NCBI RefSeq assembly: GCF_000024925.1
Contig: NC_013521.1
Location: forward strand, 4,189,414-4,253,413
Reading direction: 5' to 3'
Length of the DNA: 64,000 nt
Source of the DNA: Sanguibacter keddieii DSM 10542
GTDB taxonomy: Bacteria > Actinomycetota > Actinomycetes > Actinomycetales > Cellulomonadaceae
Part shown: one piece after another, positions 40,309 through 49,290 of the stretch
Numbering within the stretch: position 1 is the stretch's first letter
Layout of the letters: each line of letters opens with the position of its first letter
The notes under the pieces: model-generated
Databases searched by the model: none
What the model saw: the letters and a program-made list of their open reading frames with translations, nothing else
Told to the model about the DNA's origin: nothing
Position numbers and translations under genes: made by a program

Positions 40309-40328
40309 CCCGAAACGCAGTGAAGGTT

Positions 40329-40363
40329 GGAAGCCCCAGGCACGCTCTTCGCCTGGGGCTTCC
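40329..40363 (+). terminator. Terminator of the padR-ino1 operon
   Basis: A perfect 13-bp stem (40329-40341 with 40351-40363) and 9-base loop lies 20 bases after the ino1 stop. Its right half belongs to a duplicated 38-base segment. Confidence 0.88.
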
Positions 40364-40477
40364 GGCCGTATCGGAGTGCAGGGCTATCGCGACCAAAAAC
40401 ACAGCGCGTGTCCCGCACCCGGCAGACCAAGCCCCCCACGGCACGCTCTTCGCCTGGGGCTTCCGGCCGTAACGGAG
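40339..40477. repeat. 38-base direct repeat spanning the ino1 terminator
   Basis: The segment 40339-40376 recurs at 40440-40477 with one mismatch, 101 bases further on. The second copy lacks the exact left arm; only AAGCCCC upstream can pair with its GGGGCTT, so it is a degenerate second hairpin in front of the MFS gene. Confidence 0.85.
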
Positions 40478-40506
40478 CCCCCACCCCCTCCCCTAGGCTG
40501 ACCCCC

Positions 40507-41805
40507 ATGTCTGTCCACCAGGATCTCGCCGGTCTTCTCCACGGCCGCGACTTCCGCCGTCTCTTCGCGGTGCGCCTGGTCGGCCAGGCGGGTGACGGCA
40601 TGTTCCAGGTGGGTCTGGCGACCCTGTTCTTCTTCTCCCCGGAGAGCCAGGGCACGGCTGCGTCGATCGCGGTGGCCTTCACGGTCCTGCTCGCCCCGTT
40701 CACCCTGGTCGGTCCTTGGGCGGGTGTCCTGCTCGACCGCTGGCGTCGTCGCCAGGTGCTCGTCCGGGTCAACGTGGCGCGCGTGGCGGTGACGTTGCTG
40801 ATCGGTGCGTGGGTCTTGCTGTGGGGCATCGGCCCGGCCGTCTACGTCCTGGCTCTGCTCAACCTGTCGCTCAACCGGTTCGTCCTGGCGGCGCTGTCGG
40901 CGTCGTTGCCGCGGGTGGTCCCTCGTGAGCAGCTGTTGACGGCCAACTCGGTGGTGCCGACCTTCGGCGCGGGCGCTGCTGCCCTGGGTGGTCTGGTGGG
41001 GCTGCTGCTGGGTCTGGTGATGGACGCGGGGACGTCGAAGGACGCGGCGTCGCTGGCTGCGGCGGCGGTGTTCTTCGCGGTGTCGGCGGGGGTCGCGGCG
41101 CGCTTCGGGGTGGACCGGCTGGGGCCGGGTGCTCTGGCGGACGCCGACGTGGTCCGCGAGCGCCTGGCGCGGCTGGGGCGCGGTCTGGTCGAGGGTGGTC
41201 GGGCGCTGGCGCGCATCGGGACGCCGGCGCAGGCGCTGGCGGTCATGGGGGTGCACCGGTTGTTCTACGGGGTGACTTTCGTGGCGAGCATCTTGCTGTC
41301 GCGGAACCTGCTGGCGGACCCGGCGGACCCTGATGCGGGCCTGGCGGTCTTCGCGTCGGTGCTGGCGGCGTCGGCGGTCGGCTTCGGTGCTGCGGTGCTG
41401 ACCACGCCGGTGCTGGCGCGGCGCACAGGTGCGCAGGTGTGGGTGGTGATGTGCCTGGTGTTGGCGGGGGTCGCGCAGCTGGTGCTGCTGTCGTCGGTCC
41501 GGCTGCCGGTCCTGCTGGTGTGTGCTGCGCTGCTGGGTCTGGCGGCGCAGGGCGCGAAGATCGCGGTCGACACGATCGTGCAGCGGGACACCCCGGACGA
41601 GCTCCGGGGTCGGGCGTTCGCGCTGTACGACGTGGTCTACAACTCGGCGTTCATCGCGGCGGCCGCGGTCGCGGCGGTGACGTTGCCGGACTCGGGGTAC
41701 TCGAGGCCGGTGTTCGCGGTGCTGGCGGTGGGGTACCTGCTCAGCGCGGTGGTCTTCGGGCTGCGGGGGCTGCGCAGCCCTCGCGCGCTCAGCGACGCGG
41801 TGTGA
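40507..41805 (+). CDS. MFS transporter
   Basis: The 432-residue membrane protein has ~12 hydrophobic segments with the MFS loop motif GVLLDRWRRRQVLV between segments 2 and 3, and a second-half loop IVQRDTPDELRGRAFALYDV. This pattern belongs to drug/siderophore exporters of the enterobactin-exporter/MdtG-like group. The ATG at 40507 has no strong ribosome site. It converges with the NarL-type regulator gene; the two stop regions overlap by 17 bases (41789-41805). Confidence 0.88.
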   Translation: MSVHQDLAGLLHGRDFRRLFAVRLVGQAGDGMFQVGLATLFFFSPESQGTAASIAVAFTVLLAPFTLVGPWAGVLLDRWRRRQVLVRVNVARVAVTLLIGAWVLLWGIGPAVYVLALLNLSLNRFVLAALSASLPRVVPREQLLTANSVVPTFGAGAAALGGLVGLLLGLVMDAGTSKDAASLAAAAVFFAVSAGVAARFGVDRLGPGALADADVVRERLARLGRGLVEGGRALARIGTPAQALAVMGVHRLFYGVTFVASILLSRNLLADPADPDAGLAVFASVLAASAVGFGAAVLTTPVLARRTGAQVWVVMCLVLAGVAQLVLLSSVRLPVLLVCAALLGLAAQGAKIAVDTIVQRDTPDELRGRAFALYDVVYNSAFIAAAAVAAVTLPDSGYSRPVFAVLAVGYLLSAVVFGLRGLRSPRALSDAV

Positions 41806-42454
41806 CCAGTCCGGACTCGTAGGCGAGGATCACCAGGTGCGCCCGGTCTCGGACGTCGACCTTGGTCATGATCCTGTTGACGTGCGTCTTGGCGGTGTGG
41901 GTGGAGATGACGAGCTCTGCGGCGATGTCCTGGTTGGTCCGGCCGGCCGCGACGAGGAGGAAGACCTCACGCTCGCGCTCGGTGAGCCTGCCGAGCCCGT
42001 CGCCCTCCCAGGCGTCGGCTCGCGGTGCCTGCTGGTGCACGTAGCGCTCGACGAGCGCGCGGGTCGCCGCGGAGGACAGCAACGACTCGCCGAGGTGGAC
42101 GGTGCGCACGGCTCGCACGATGTCGTCGGGCTCTGCTCCCTTGCCGATGAACCCGCTGGCGCCGGCGCGCAGGGCGGCGACGACGTACTCGTCCTCCTCG
42201 AAGGTGGTGAGGACGAGCACCCGGGTGGTGCTGCCCGCCGGGCCGGCGCAGATCTGCTCGGTGGCGGCGATGCCGTCGAGCCCGGGCATGCGGATGTCCA
42301 TGAGGACGACGTCGGGTGCGAGGGCCGCGGCGGCGCGCACCGCTTCGTGGCCGGTCGACGCCTCGCCCACGACGTCGACCCCGCCGTCGGTGAGGATGTC
42401 GCGCACGGCCTGGCGGACGAGGGGTTGGTCGTCGACGACGAGCACGGTGGTCAC
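41789..42454 (-). CDS. NarL/LuxR-family response regulator
   Basis: The 221-residue regulator has a receiver domain with acidic residues DDQ (8-10) and phospho-acceptor Asp53 in VVLMDIRMPGLDG. A LuxR-type helix-turn-helix follows (LTEREREVFLLVAAGRTNQDIAAEL, TAKTHVNRIMTKV). The GTG at 42454 overlaps the kinase stop codon (GTGA), so it is made together with its kinase. Targets are unknown; the divergent hydrolase gene is a candidate. Confidence 0.93.
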   Translation of the reverse strand: MTTVLVVDDQPLVRQAVRDILTDGGVDVVGEASTGHEAVRAAAALAPDVVLMDIRMPGLDGIAATEQICAGPAGSTTRVLVLTTFEEDEYVVAALRAGASGFIGKGAEPDDIVRAVRTVHLGESLLSSAATRALVERYVHQQAPRADAWEGDGLGRLTEREREVFLLVAAGRTNQDIAAELVISTHTAKTHVNRIMTKVDVRDRAHLVILAYESGLVTPRR

Positions 42455-43722
42455 CGTCCGGCCCTCCGTCCTGCGGGCACGGTGACGACGAGGCGGAACT
42501 CGCCGTCGACCTGGGTGGTCTCGGCCGTGCCGCGCACGGCGGCGATGCGCTCGCGCAGGCCGCGCAGGCCGTGACCGGTGCTGAGGCTGCTGGGAGGGAG
42601 GTCGGAGCTGCCGGTGCTGAGGCTGGTGGGGCCCAGCGGGTTGGTAGGGCGCAGCGGGTTGGTGACGGTGAGCACGACCGCTCCGTCGAGGTCGTGCAGG
42701 TCGACGCGCGCGGTGCCGTCCGCGCCGTGCTTGTGCGCGTTGGTGAGCCCCTCCTGGAGGGCCAGGTAGGCGACGTGGTCGCTGGCGGGAGAGAGCCCGT
42801 CGAGGTCTGCGTCCTGCCGCACCTCGACGTGCAGCCCCACGTCGGCGAAGCGCCCGAGGAGCTCGTCGACCTGCGACAGGCCCGCCTGGGGCGAGAGGTC
42901 GCGGCCGTCGGCGTCGTCCGAGCGCAGCAGGGCCATGAGGGAGCCGATGTCCACGAGCACGGTACGGGCGGCGCTGCGGATCGTCGTGAGGGCCTCCCGG
43001 GCTCGCTCGGGCCGGTTCTCGAGGGACGACGACGCGACGCCGGCGCTGAGGCTGATCACGGAGATCTGGTGCGCGACCACGTCGTGGAGGTCGCGGGCGA
43101 TGCGCACGCGCTCGTCGACCACGCGGCGCCTGGCCTCGTCGTCGCGGTCCCGCTCGGCGCGATCGGCCCGGTCGGTCGCGGCGGCGAGCGCCTCCTTCCG
43201 CGACCGGCTGGTGTCGCCGAGCGCACCGGCGAGCACCACGAAGGTGACGAGCTGCAGGGCGCGCGAGTCGAGGAGGTCGCCGTCGAGCGGGACGGCGGGC
43301 AGGAGCAGCACGACCACGGCGGCGAGCGCCACCCCGAGGACCCGGCGTGTCCGGTCGGCCTCCGAGCAGGCGGTCACGGAGAAGGCCGTGATCGCGACGG
43401 CGACGATCGCGCTCGGCGCGAGGGTGCCGGCGAGGGCGACGACCGTGCTGCACGCCAGCGCGACCGCGAGCGCGAGGGCGGGCCGGCGGCGGCGCAGCGG
43501 CAGGACGACGGCGGGCAGGAGCGCGACGACGAGCAGCAGGCCGCGGGTCCGGAACACCTCGTCGGGGAAGGGCAGGACGCCGAAGAGCACGACGACGGTG
43601 ACGGCGAGCGCGTCCCGGACCTGCGTGCTGCGCAGGGCCTTCTGTCGCGGCTCGCGACCGCCGTGGGTCCGTGCACCACGAGCCGGGTCGGCTGGTGCTC
43701 GGGAGGATCCTGTCGGCGTCAC
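42451..43722 (-). CDS. HPK7-type (NarX/DesK-like) sensor histidine kinase
   Basis: The 423-residue kinase has four to five N-terminal membrane segments (~residues 35-165) without a large extracellular domain. The dimerisation motif RIARDLHDVVAHQISVI carries the phospho-acceptor His, and a short ATPase domain has YLALQEGLTNAHKHG and GHGLRGLRERI. A repetitive Pro/Leu/Ser-rich insert (PLRPTNPLGPTSLSTGSSD and onward) interrupts the ATP lid. The GTG at 43722 sits very close to its GGAGGA site, so the start is uncertain. It pairs with the LuxR-type regulator. Confidence 0.9.
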   Translation of the reverse strand: MTPTGSSRAPADPARGARTHGGREPRQKALRSTQVRDALAVTVVVLFGVLPFPDEVFRTRGLLLVVALLPAVVLPLRRRRPALALAVALACSTVVALAGTLAPSAIVAVAITAFSVTACSEADRTRRVLGVALAAVVVLLLPAVPLDGDLLDSRALQLVTFVVLAGALGDTSRSRKEALAAATDRADRAERDRDDEARRRVVDERVRIARDLHDVVAHQISVISLSAGVASSSLENRPERAREALTTIRSAARTVLVDIGSLMALLRSDDADGRDLSPQAGLSQVDELLGRFADVGLHVEVRQDADLDGLSPASDHVAYLALQEGLTNAHKHGADGTARVDLHDLDGAVVLTVTNPLRPTNPLGPTSLSTGSSDLPPSSLSTGHGLRGLRERIAAVRGTAETTQVDGEFRLVVTVPAGRRAGR

Positions 43723-43888
43723 TCCTCCAGTATCGCGGCCGTGGTCGCACGGCGGATCGCCCGCGAGGGTGACGTCCGCGTACGACGCTCGCGGTACGCC
43801 AGGTGTCCACGCGGGACTGACGCGCGCGGGGCGTCGTCGGCCGATGCTGGAGGTCGGGACGCAGGGTGCGTCACCAGGAGAGGTGGCT

Positions 43889-44833
43889 GTGAAGAAGTCT
43901 GCGAAGAGAGCGCTCGTGGCGGTGGCGGCCGTGGGTGCCGTGGTCGTGCTCGGCCTGACGACGACAACCGTCGTGAACGCGGTCGCGTCCGCGCGGGAGA
44001 GCGACCGGGTCGAGGCGTACGGGCAGACCGTGACCGTCGACGGGCGGCACATGAACGTGCAGGTCACGGGCCAGGGGCCGGACGTGGTGCTGCTCCCGGG
44101 TTTTGGCACGGCCTCCCCCGTGCTCGACTTCGCACCGCTGGTCGCGGACCTGTCGACGGACCACCGTGTCATCGTCGTCGAGCCTTTCGGCTACGGCCTG
44201 AGCGACGGCACGGACGTGGAGCGGACCACGGAGAACATCGTGTCCGAGGTGCACGAGGCGCTGCAGCAGCTGGACGTGGACCGCTACGTCCTCATGGGTC
44301 ACTCGATCGCGGGGATCTACGGGCTCGAGTACACCACGCGCTACCGGGACGAGGTGACGGCCTTCGTCGGGATCGACTCGAGCGTGCCCGGTCAGCCGGG
44401 GATGGACGCGAGCTTCCCGACGGGGCTGCTCGGCGCTGCGAAGACGCTCGGGCTCGCGCGCGTGGTCACGGCCGTCGCGGGTGACGGCCTCGACGGCACG
44501 GTGTACCCCGACGAGGCGCGGGAGCAGATGCGGATGATCGGCAACCGGACGTCGCTCTCGTCGACCTACCTCGACGAGATGTCGCACATCAGCACGAACT
44601 TCGAGGACGCGCTCGGCAGGACCTTCCCCGAGGACCTCCCGCTCCTCCTCCTCGTCGTGGAGCACAACGAGAAGAACCCGGACTGGCTCGGGCTGCACGA
44701 GCGGCAGGCCGCGAGCGTGGCAGACGGCACGGTGGTGCCGCTCGACGGCGACCACTACCTGCACCACACCCTCTCGCCGGAGATCGCCGAGACCTTCCGC
44801 GGCTGGGCGGCCACCCGCCCCGAGGCTGGCTGA
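43889..44833 (+). CDS. Membrane-anchored alpha/beta hydrolase
   Basis: The 314-residue protein has an N-terminal membrane segment (~residues 7-30) that may be a signal anchor. The hydrolase fold follows, with LLPGFGTASPVLDF (oxyanion region), nucleophile Ser in LMGHSIAGIYGLEY, and His near the C-terminus in GDHYLHH. The substrate is unknown. The GTG at 43889 lies 8 bases after AGGAG and is preferred over GTG 43883. It diverges from the two-component system across 166 bases. Confidence 0.85.
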   Translation: MKKSAKRALVAVAAVGAVVVLGLTTTTVVNAVASARESDRVEAYGQTVTVDGRHMNVQVTGQGPDVVLLPGFGTASPVLDFAPLVADLSTDHRVIVVEPFGYGLSDGTDVERTTENIVSEVHEALQQLDVDRYVLMGHSIAGIYGLEYTTRYRDEVTAFVGIDSSVPGQPGMDASFPTGLLGAAKTLGLARVVTAVAGDGLDGTVYPDEAREQMRMIGNRTSLSSTYLDEMSHISTNFEDALGRTFPEDLPLLLLVVEHNEKNPDWLGLHERQAASVADGTVVPLDGDHYLHHTLSPEIAETFRGWAATRPEAG

Positions 44834-44846
44834 CCGCTGAGACCGG

Positions 44847-46391
44847 TCAGGCCTGCTGGTCGCGGGTGGGCCACCAGCGCACGAGCTCGTCGCGGGCTGC
44901 GTCCGGGCCGAGGGGGCCGCGGTCGAGCCGGAGCTCCATGAGGAACCTGTAGGCCTGGCCGACCTCGGGCCCGGGCGTGAGCGACAGGGCGTCCATGATC
45001 TGCTGCCCGTCGAGGTCGGGGCGGATGGACGCGAGCTCTTCCTCGCCGCGGAGGACCTCGATGCGGGACTCGAGGTCGTCGTAGGCGTCGGAGAGCCGCT
45101 GCGCCTTGCGCTTGTTGCGCGTGGTGCAGTCCGCCCGGGTGAGCCGGTGCAGGCGCTCGAGGAGCGGCCCGGCGTCGGTGACGTAGCGGCGCACGGCGGA
45201 GTCGGTCCACGCGCCGTCGCCGTAGCCGTGGAACCGCAGGTGCAGCTCGACGAGCCGCGAGACCTGCGAGACGGTCTCCTTGTCGAAGCGCAGGGCTCGC
45301 AGGCGCTTCGCGGTGAGCTTGGCCCCGACGATCTCGTGGTGGTGGAAGCTCACCGTGCCGTTGCTCTCGAACCTGCGGGTCGCGGGCTTGCCGATGTCGT
45401 GGAGCAGCGCGGCGAGGCGCAGCACGAAGTCCGGCCCGGGGACGGCGCCGTCGGCGTCGGTCTCCAGGTCGATCGCCTGGTCGAGGACGGTGAGGGAGTG
45501 CTCGTAGACGTCCTTGTGCCGGTTGTGCTCGTCGACGGCCTGCTTCATGCCGACGAGCTCGGGCAGGACGTGGTCGGCCAGCCCTGTCTCGACGAGGACG
45601 TGCAGACCCTTGCGGGGGTGCTGGGAGACGAGCAGCTTGGACAGCTCGTCGCGGACCCGCTCGGCGGAGACGATGCTGATGCGGTCGGCCATGTCCCGCA
45701 CGGCGCGGTCGGCCTCCGGGTCGACGTCGAACCCGAGCTGCGCGGCGAAGCGGGCGGCCCGCATCATGCGCAGGGGGTCGTCGTCGAAGGACCGTGCCGC
45801 CTCGATCGGGGTGCGGAGCACCTCGCGGGCGAGGTCCGTGAGGCCGTCGTGCGGGTCGACGAAGGTGAGGTCGGGCAGGCGCACGGCCATGGCGTTGACG
45901 GTGAAGTCCCGACGGGACAGGTCGCCGTCGAGCGTGTCGCCGAACACGACGAGCGGCTTGCGCGACGCCGGGTCGTACTCGTCGGTCCGGTAGGTGGTGA
46001 CCTCGACGACCACCTCGGGGGCCCCGCCGCGCGCGAACCTCTTCGCGCCGATGGTCCCGAACTCCTTGCCGATGTCCCAGTGCGCGTCGCCCCAGGCGGC
46101 GAGCAGGCGGAGAGTCTCGTCCGGGCGGGCCGACGTCGCGAAGTCCAGGTCGGCGCTCGAGCGGCCGAGGAACGCGTCACGGACGGGTCCGCCGACGAGT
46201 GCGAGCTCGTGGCCGGCGGCGGCGAACACCTCGCCGAGGTCGACCGCCTCGGGGGCCATGTGGGACAGAACGGTCGCGAGCCGTCGCCGGAGCAGCGCGA
46301 CATTCGCGGGCACGTCGATCTCCCGACCGCTCTCTAGGGCCGGATTCTCAGGGCTGGTGGACCCGCTGGTGGACCTCGTGGACTTCGACAC
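44847..46391 (-). CDS. cca: CCA-adding tRNA nucleotidyltransferase
   Basis: The 514-residue class II enzyme adds or repairs the CCA end of tRNAs. Active-site features are LVGGPVRDAFLGR and DLDFATSARPDE in the head, RRDFTVNAMAVRLPD in the neck, and an HD domain (LLHDIGKPATRRF) in the C-terminal half. The GTG at 46391 opens the frame; a later start is possible because the divergent NUDIX gene begins only 38 bases away. This gene next to NUDIX and murJ is the conserved origin-proximal order. Confidence 0.95.
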   Translation of the reverse strand: MSKSTRSTSGSTSPENPALESGREIDVPANVALLRRRLATVLSHMAPEAVDLGEVFAAAGHELALVGGPVRDAFLGRSSADLDFATSARPDETLRLLAAWGDAHWDIGKEFGTIGAKRFARGGAPEVVVEVTTYRTDEYDPASRKPLVVFGDTLDGDLSRRDFTVNAMAVRLPDLTFVDPHDGLTDLAREVLRTPIEAARSFDDDPLRMMRAARFAAQLGFDVDPEADRAVRDMADRISIVSAERVRDELSKLLVSQHPRKGLHVLVETGLADHVLPELVGMKQAVDEHNRHKDVYEHSLTVLDQAIDLETDADGAVPGPDFVLRLAALLHDIGKPATRRFESNGTVSFHHHEIVGAKLTAKRLRALRFDKETVSQVSRLVELHLRFHGYGDGAWTDSAVRRYVTDAGPLLERLHRLTRADCTTRNKRKAQRLSDAYDDLESRIEVLRGEEELASIRPDLDGQQIMDALSLTPGPEVGQAYRFLMELRLDRGPLGPDAARDELVRWWPTRDQQA

Positions 46392-46429
46392 AACATCAAA
46401 GCCTGCCAGACAAAGATAAAGTGGCCGAC
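46392..46429. promoter_or_regulatory. Compact divergent promoter region of cca and the NUDIX gene
   Basis: Only 38 bases separate the two starts. TAAAGT at 46417-46422 could be the -10 of the NUDIX gene with the transcript beginning at or next to its ATG (leaderless). TATCTT on the minus strand (46418-46413) could be the -10 of cca. The two elements overlap. Both are predictions. Confidence 0.4.
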
Positions 46430-47047
46430 ATGTCCAGCGCAGCGCACTCCGAGGGCCGCTCTCCGGTCCCCGCGCCGCCAGGAGGCCATCCTCTGCGGAT
46501 CGACCCGCAGGCAGCCCGGCGCGCGAGCAGCTCTGTCGCGCCCTCGTCGCACCAGTCCTCCGACCTACCGGTCGTCGAGGAGACGTCTGCGGGCGGCCTG
46601 GTGGTGGCCGTCCTGGACGGTGCGTTCCATGCCGCGGTGATCGCCCGGCGCAACCGTGCGGGCCGTCTCGAGTGGTGCCTGCCCAAGGGGCACCTCGAGG
46701 GCGTGGAGACGGCCGAGGAGGCCGCGATCCGCGAGATCACCGAGGAGACCGGGATCGTCGGGACCATCCAGCGGCGCCTCGGGGTCATCGACTACTGGTT
46801 CACCGGGGACGACCGCCGGGTCCACAAGGTGGTCCACCACTTCTTGCTCGAGGCGGTCGGCGGGTACCTCACGGTCGAGGGAGACCCCGACTCCGAGGCG
46901 GAGGACGTCGCCTGGGTGGCGTTCACCGCGCTCTCGGCCACGCTGAGCTACCCGAACGAGCGGCGGCTCGCCGCGGCGGCGTTCGAGATCCTGCGGGACG
47001 CCCAGGGCGGCCCGCAGGCGCACACCCCACCGCCATGGCCGCGCTAG
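46430..47047 (+). CDS. NUDIX hydrolase
   Basis: The 205-residue protein has a Pro/Ser-rich N-terminus (~1-45), then a NUDIX fold with a complete box GHLEGVETAEEAAIREITEETG (G-x5-E-x7-REUxEExG; shown across residues ~88-110). It hydrolyses a nucleoside diphosphate linked to another moiety. It matches MutT4-type genes at this locus in actinobacteria. The substrate is unknown. It overlaps the next gene by 13 bases. Confidence 0.92.
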   Translation: MSSAAHSEGRSPVPAPPGGHPLRIDPQAARRASSSVAPSSHQSSDLPVVEETSAGGLVVAVLDGAFHAAVIARRNRAGRLEWCLPKGHLEGVETAEEAAIREITEETGIVGTIQRRLGVIDYWFTGDDRRVHKVVHHFLLEAVGGYLTVEGDPDSEAEDVAWVAFTALSATLSYPNERRLAAAAFEILRDAQGGPQAHTPPPWPR

Positions 47048-49290
47048 GCGGCTGGGTCCGGGGCGCGCAGGCTCGCCCGTCCGGGGTCCTCGGCCTCCTG
47101 ACGGCGCTGGTCCTCGCCTGCGTCCTGCTCGGGAGCGCGGCGCCGGCGACGGCGACGGTCCTGCCCGCCACGACCACCCCCTCACCCTCGCCGTCCACAC
47201 CGCCGACGGACAGCGCGCCCGTGCCGGCGACCGAGCCGACCGCGGCTCCCGCGGTCCGGCTCATGACGATGAGCCCCGAGGTCGTCCGACCGGGCGACAC
47301 CATGACGGTGCGCGCGGAGGTCACCAACACCACCGGCGAGACGCTGACCTCCCCCGTCGCGACGCTGACGGTGTCCAAGTACCGCTTCAGCACCCGCGAC
47401 AGGCTCGCGGCCTGGGCCGACCAGGGGCTCACCGCACCCTTCGGGACCGTGCTCGAGTCCGTCGACGTCCCGGCAGACCTCGCGCCGGGCGACTCGGCGG
47501 TCGTGGACTTCTCCGTCGAGGCCGACTCGATGGGGCTGCTCACCAGCCTCGACTTCTGGGGGCCGCGCGGCATCGCCGTGACGCTCGCCGGGAACGGCAC
47601 GTCCCCGGCGACCGTCGACCCCGTCGGCACGCTGCGCACCTTCGTCCTGTGGTTCCCCGTCGAGGACTCCGAGGTCACCCCGGTCGGCACGAGCGTCCTC
47701 GTGCCCGTCGTCGGCCCTGCCGTCGACCCCCTCGACCCCGCTTCCGCGGAGGCGTCGCTCGAGGCTGCCACCTCGTCGGACGGGCGCCTCACCCAGGTGC
47801 TGGCCAGCACCGAGGGCGTCGACGACGTCGCCTGGGCGGTCGACCCGGCGCTCGTCCCGGAGACCGACGGCACCCCGAGCGCCGACGACACCGAAGGCGC
47901 TGACGACGCCGGGGCCACAGCCGACGCAGACAGCACCGACAGCCCTGACGACGCAGAGGCAGGGGTCGACGACGCCGCCGGGGAGCTCTCGGCGCGCATC
48001 GTCGACGGGGCGGCCGGACGCGAGGTGTTCGCGCTGCCGCACCGCGACCAGGACGTCACGGCCTACGCGGCTGCCGGGCTGCCGGCACCGACGCAGCCCG
48101 CTCTCGTCGGTGCCACCTCCACGTGGCGCACCGACCTGGCCTGGCCCGAAGAGGCCGCACCTGACGCCGCCACCCTCGCCACGGTCGCCGCCGCCGGGGC
48201 GAGCACCGTCGTCACCGCGCCCGGCTCGCTCAGCCCGTCGACCGCGCTGAGCTACACGCCGACGGGCCGCACGACCGTCCCGACCGCGTCGGGCGACGTG
48301 GCCGCCCTGGTGCCCGACACCGTGCTGAGCGCGCAGCTCACCGCCCCCACGGACGCCTCGCCGGCGGCTGCGCGCCAGCGGCTCCTCGCCGAGACCGCCG
48401 TCGTCTCTCGCGAGCGCCCGGCCGAGGCGCGACAGCTCGTCATCACCGTGCCGCGCGACTGGGCCCCCGAGCCCGCGGTCGCCCGTGCCCAGCTCGAGGC
48501 CCTCGGCTCGGCTCCGTGGACCAGGCTGCGACCGGTCTCGACGATCCTCGGCGCCGAGGCGGCCGAGGTCGACCGCACCGGACCGGCCGAGGCCCCCGCG
48601 GCCGAGGGCACCATCAGCGCTGCCCAGCTGTCCGAGCTCGACGGCGCCCTCGAGGACATCCGCAGCTTCGCGCAGGTGGTCCCGGACCAGACCGCGCTGA
48701 CCGCACCGGTCGAGGACGCCGTCCGCGCCGCGACGTCCGTCGCCTGGCGCGTCGACCCCGCAGGACGGAGCACCGCCGTGGCGGACGTCGTCACGCACGT
48801 CGACGCCACCCGCGCATCGGTGTCGGTCGTCACCGCCCGGAACTTCAACATCATCAGCACCGGGAGCCAGATCCCCGTCCAGGTGGTCAACGACCTCGAC
48901 CAGCCCGTCACGCTCAAGATCGCCCTCGACCCGGACGACCCCCGGCTCGTCGCCGAGAAGTCCGTCACCGTGACGATCGGTCCGGGCGAAGAGGTGCGCG
49001 AGCAGATCCCGGTCCGCGCCGTCGGCAGCGGCGACGTCACGGTCACCGCCCAGATCATGGCCCTCGACGGCACGGTGCTCGGGAGCGCCGAGTCCTTCGA
49101 GGTGAGGGTGCGCGCCGACTGGGAGAACATGGGCACCGCCGTCGTGGCCGGCCTGCTCGTGGTGCTGCTCGGGGCCGGCATCTGGCGTACCGTCCATCGT
49201 GGACGCTCGGACCGCCGGGTGTCCGCCGACGCCGTCGGGCTCGTGGAGCCCGCGGACGACGCACAGCACGCCGAAGGACACGACCGATGA
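47035..49290 (+). CDS. DUF6049-type large membrane-anchored protein
   Basis: The 751-residue protein has an N-terminal membrane segment/signal (~residues 18-38), a Thr/Pro/Ser-rich linker, a large extracellular region with Ig-like stretches (VRLMTMSPEVVRPGDTMTVRA; ARNFNIISTGSQIPVQVVND) and an acidic insert (~280-310). A C-terminal membrane segment (~715-735, TAVVAGLLVVLLGAGIW) is followed by a basic cytoplasmic tail. It is the conserved gene between NUDIX and murJ, so it probably takes part in envelope assembly with MurJ. No enzyme motif is visible. It is coupled by ATGA to murJ. Confidence 0.85.
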   Translation: MAALGGWVRGAQARPSGVLGLLTALVLACVLLGSAAPATATVLPATTTPSPSPSTPPTDSAPVPATEPTAAPAVRLMTMSPEVVRPGDTMTVRAEVTNTTGETLTSPVATLTVSKYRFSTRDRLAAWADQGLTAPFGTVLESVDVPADLAPGDSAVVDFSVEADSMGLLTSLDFWGPRGIAVTLAGNGTSPATVDPVGTLRTFVLWFPVEDSEVTPVGTSVLVPVVGPAVDPLDPASAEASLEAATSSDGRLTQVLASTEGVDDVAWAVDPALVPETDGTPSADDTEGADDAGATADADSTDSPDDAEAGVDDAAGELSARIVDGAAGREVFALPHRDQDVTAYAAAGLPAPTQPALVGATSTWRTDLAWPEEAAPDAATLATVAAAGASTVVTAPGSLSPSTALSYTPTGRTTVPTASGDVAALVPDTVLSAQLTAPTDASPAAARQRLLAETAVVSRERPAEARQLVITVPRDWAPEPAVARAQLEALGSAPWTRLRPVSTILGAEAAEVDRTGPAEAPAAEGTISAAQLSELDGALEDIRSFAQVVPDQTALTAPVEDAVRAATSVAWRVDPAGRSTAVADVVTHVDATRASVSVVTARNFNIISTGSQIPVQVVNDLDQPVTLKIALDPDDPRLVAEKSVTVTIGPGEEVREQIPVRAVGSGDVTVTAQIMALDGTVLGSAESFEVRVRADWENMGTAVVAGLLVVLLGAGIWRTVHRGRSDRRVSADAVGLVEPADDAQHAEGHDR

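Noticed and set aside
42451..44172. Longer start for the NarL-type kinase
   Set aside because: The upstream part overlaps the divergent hydrolase gene and reads as a Ser/Thr/Pro-rich shadow.
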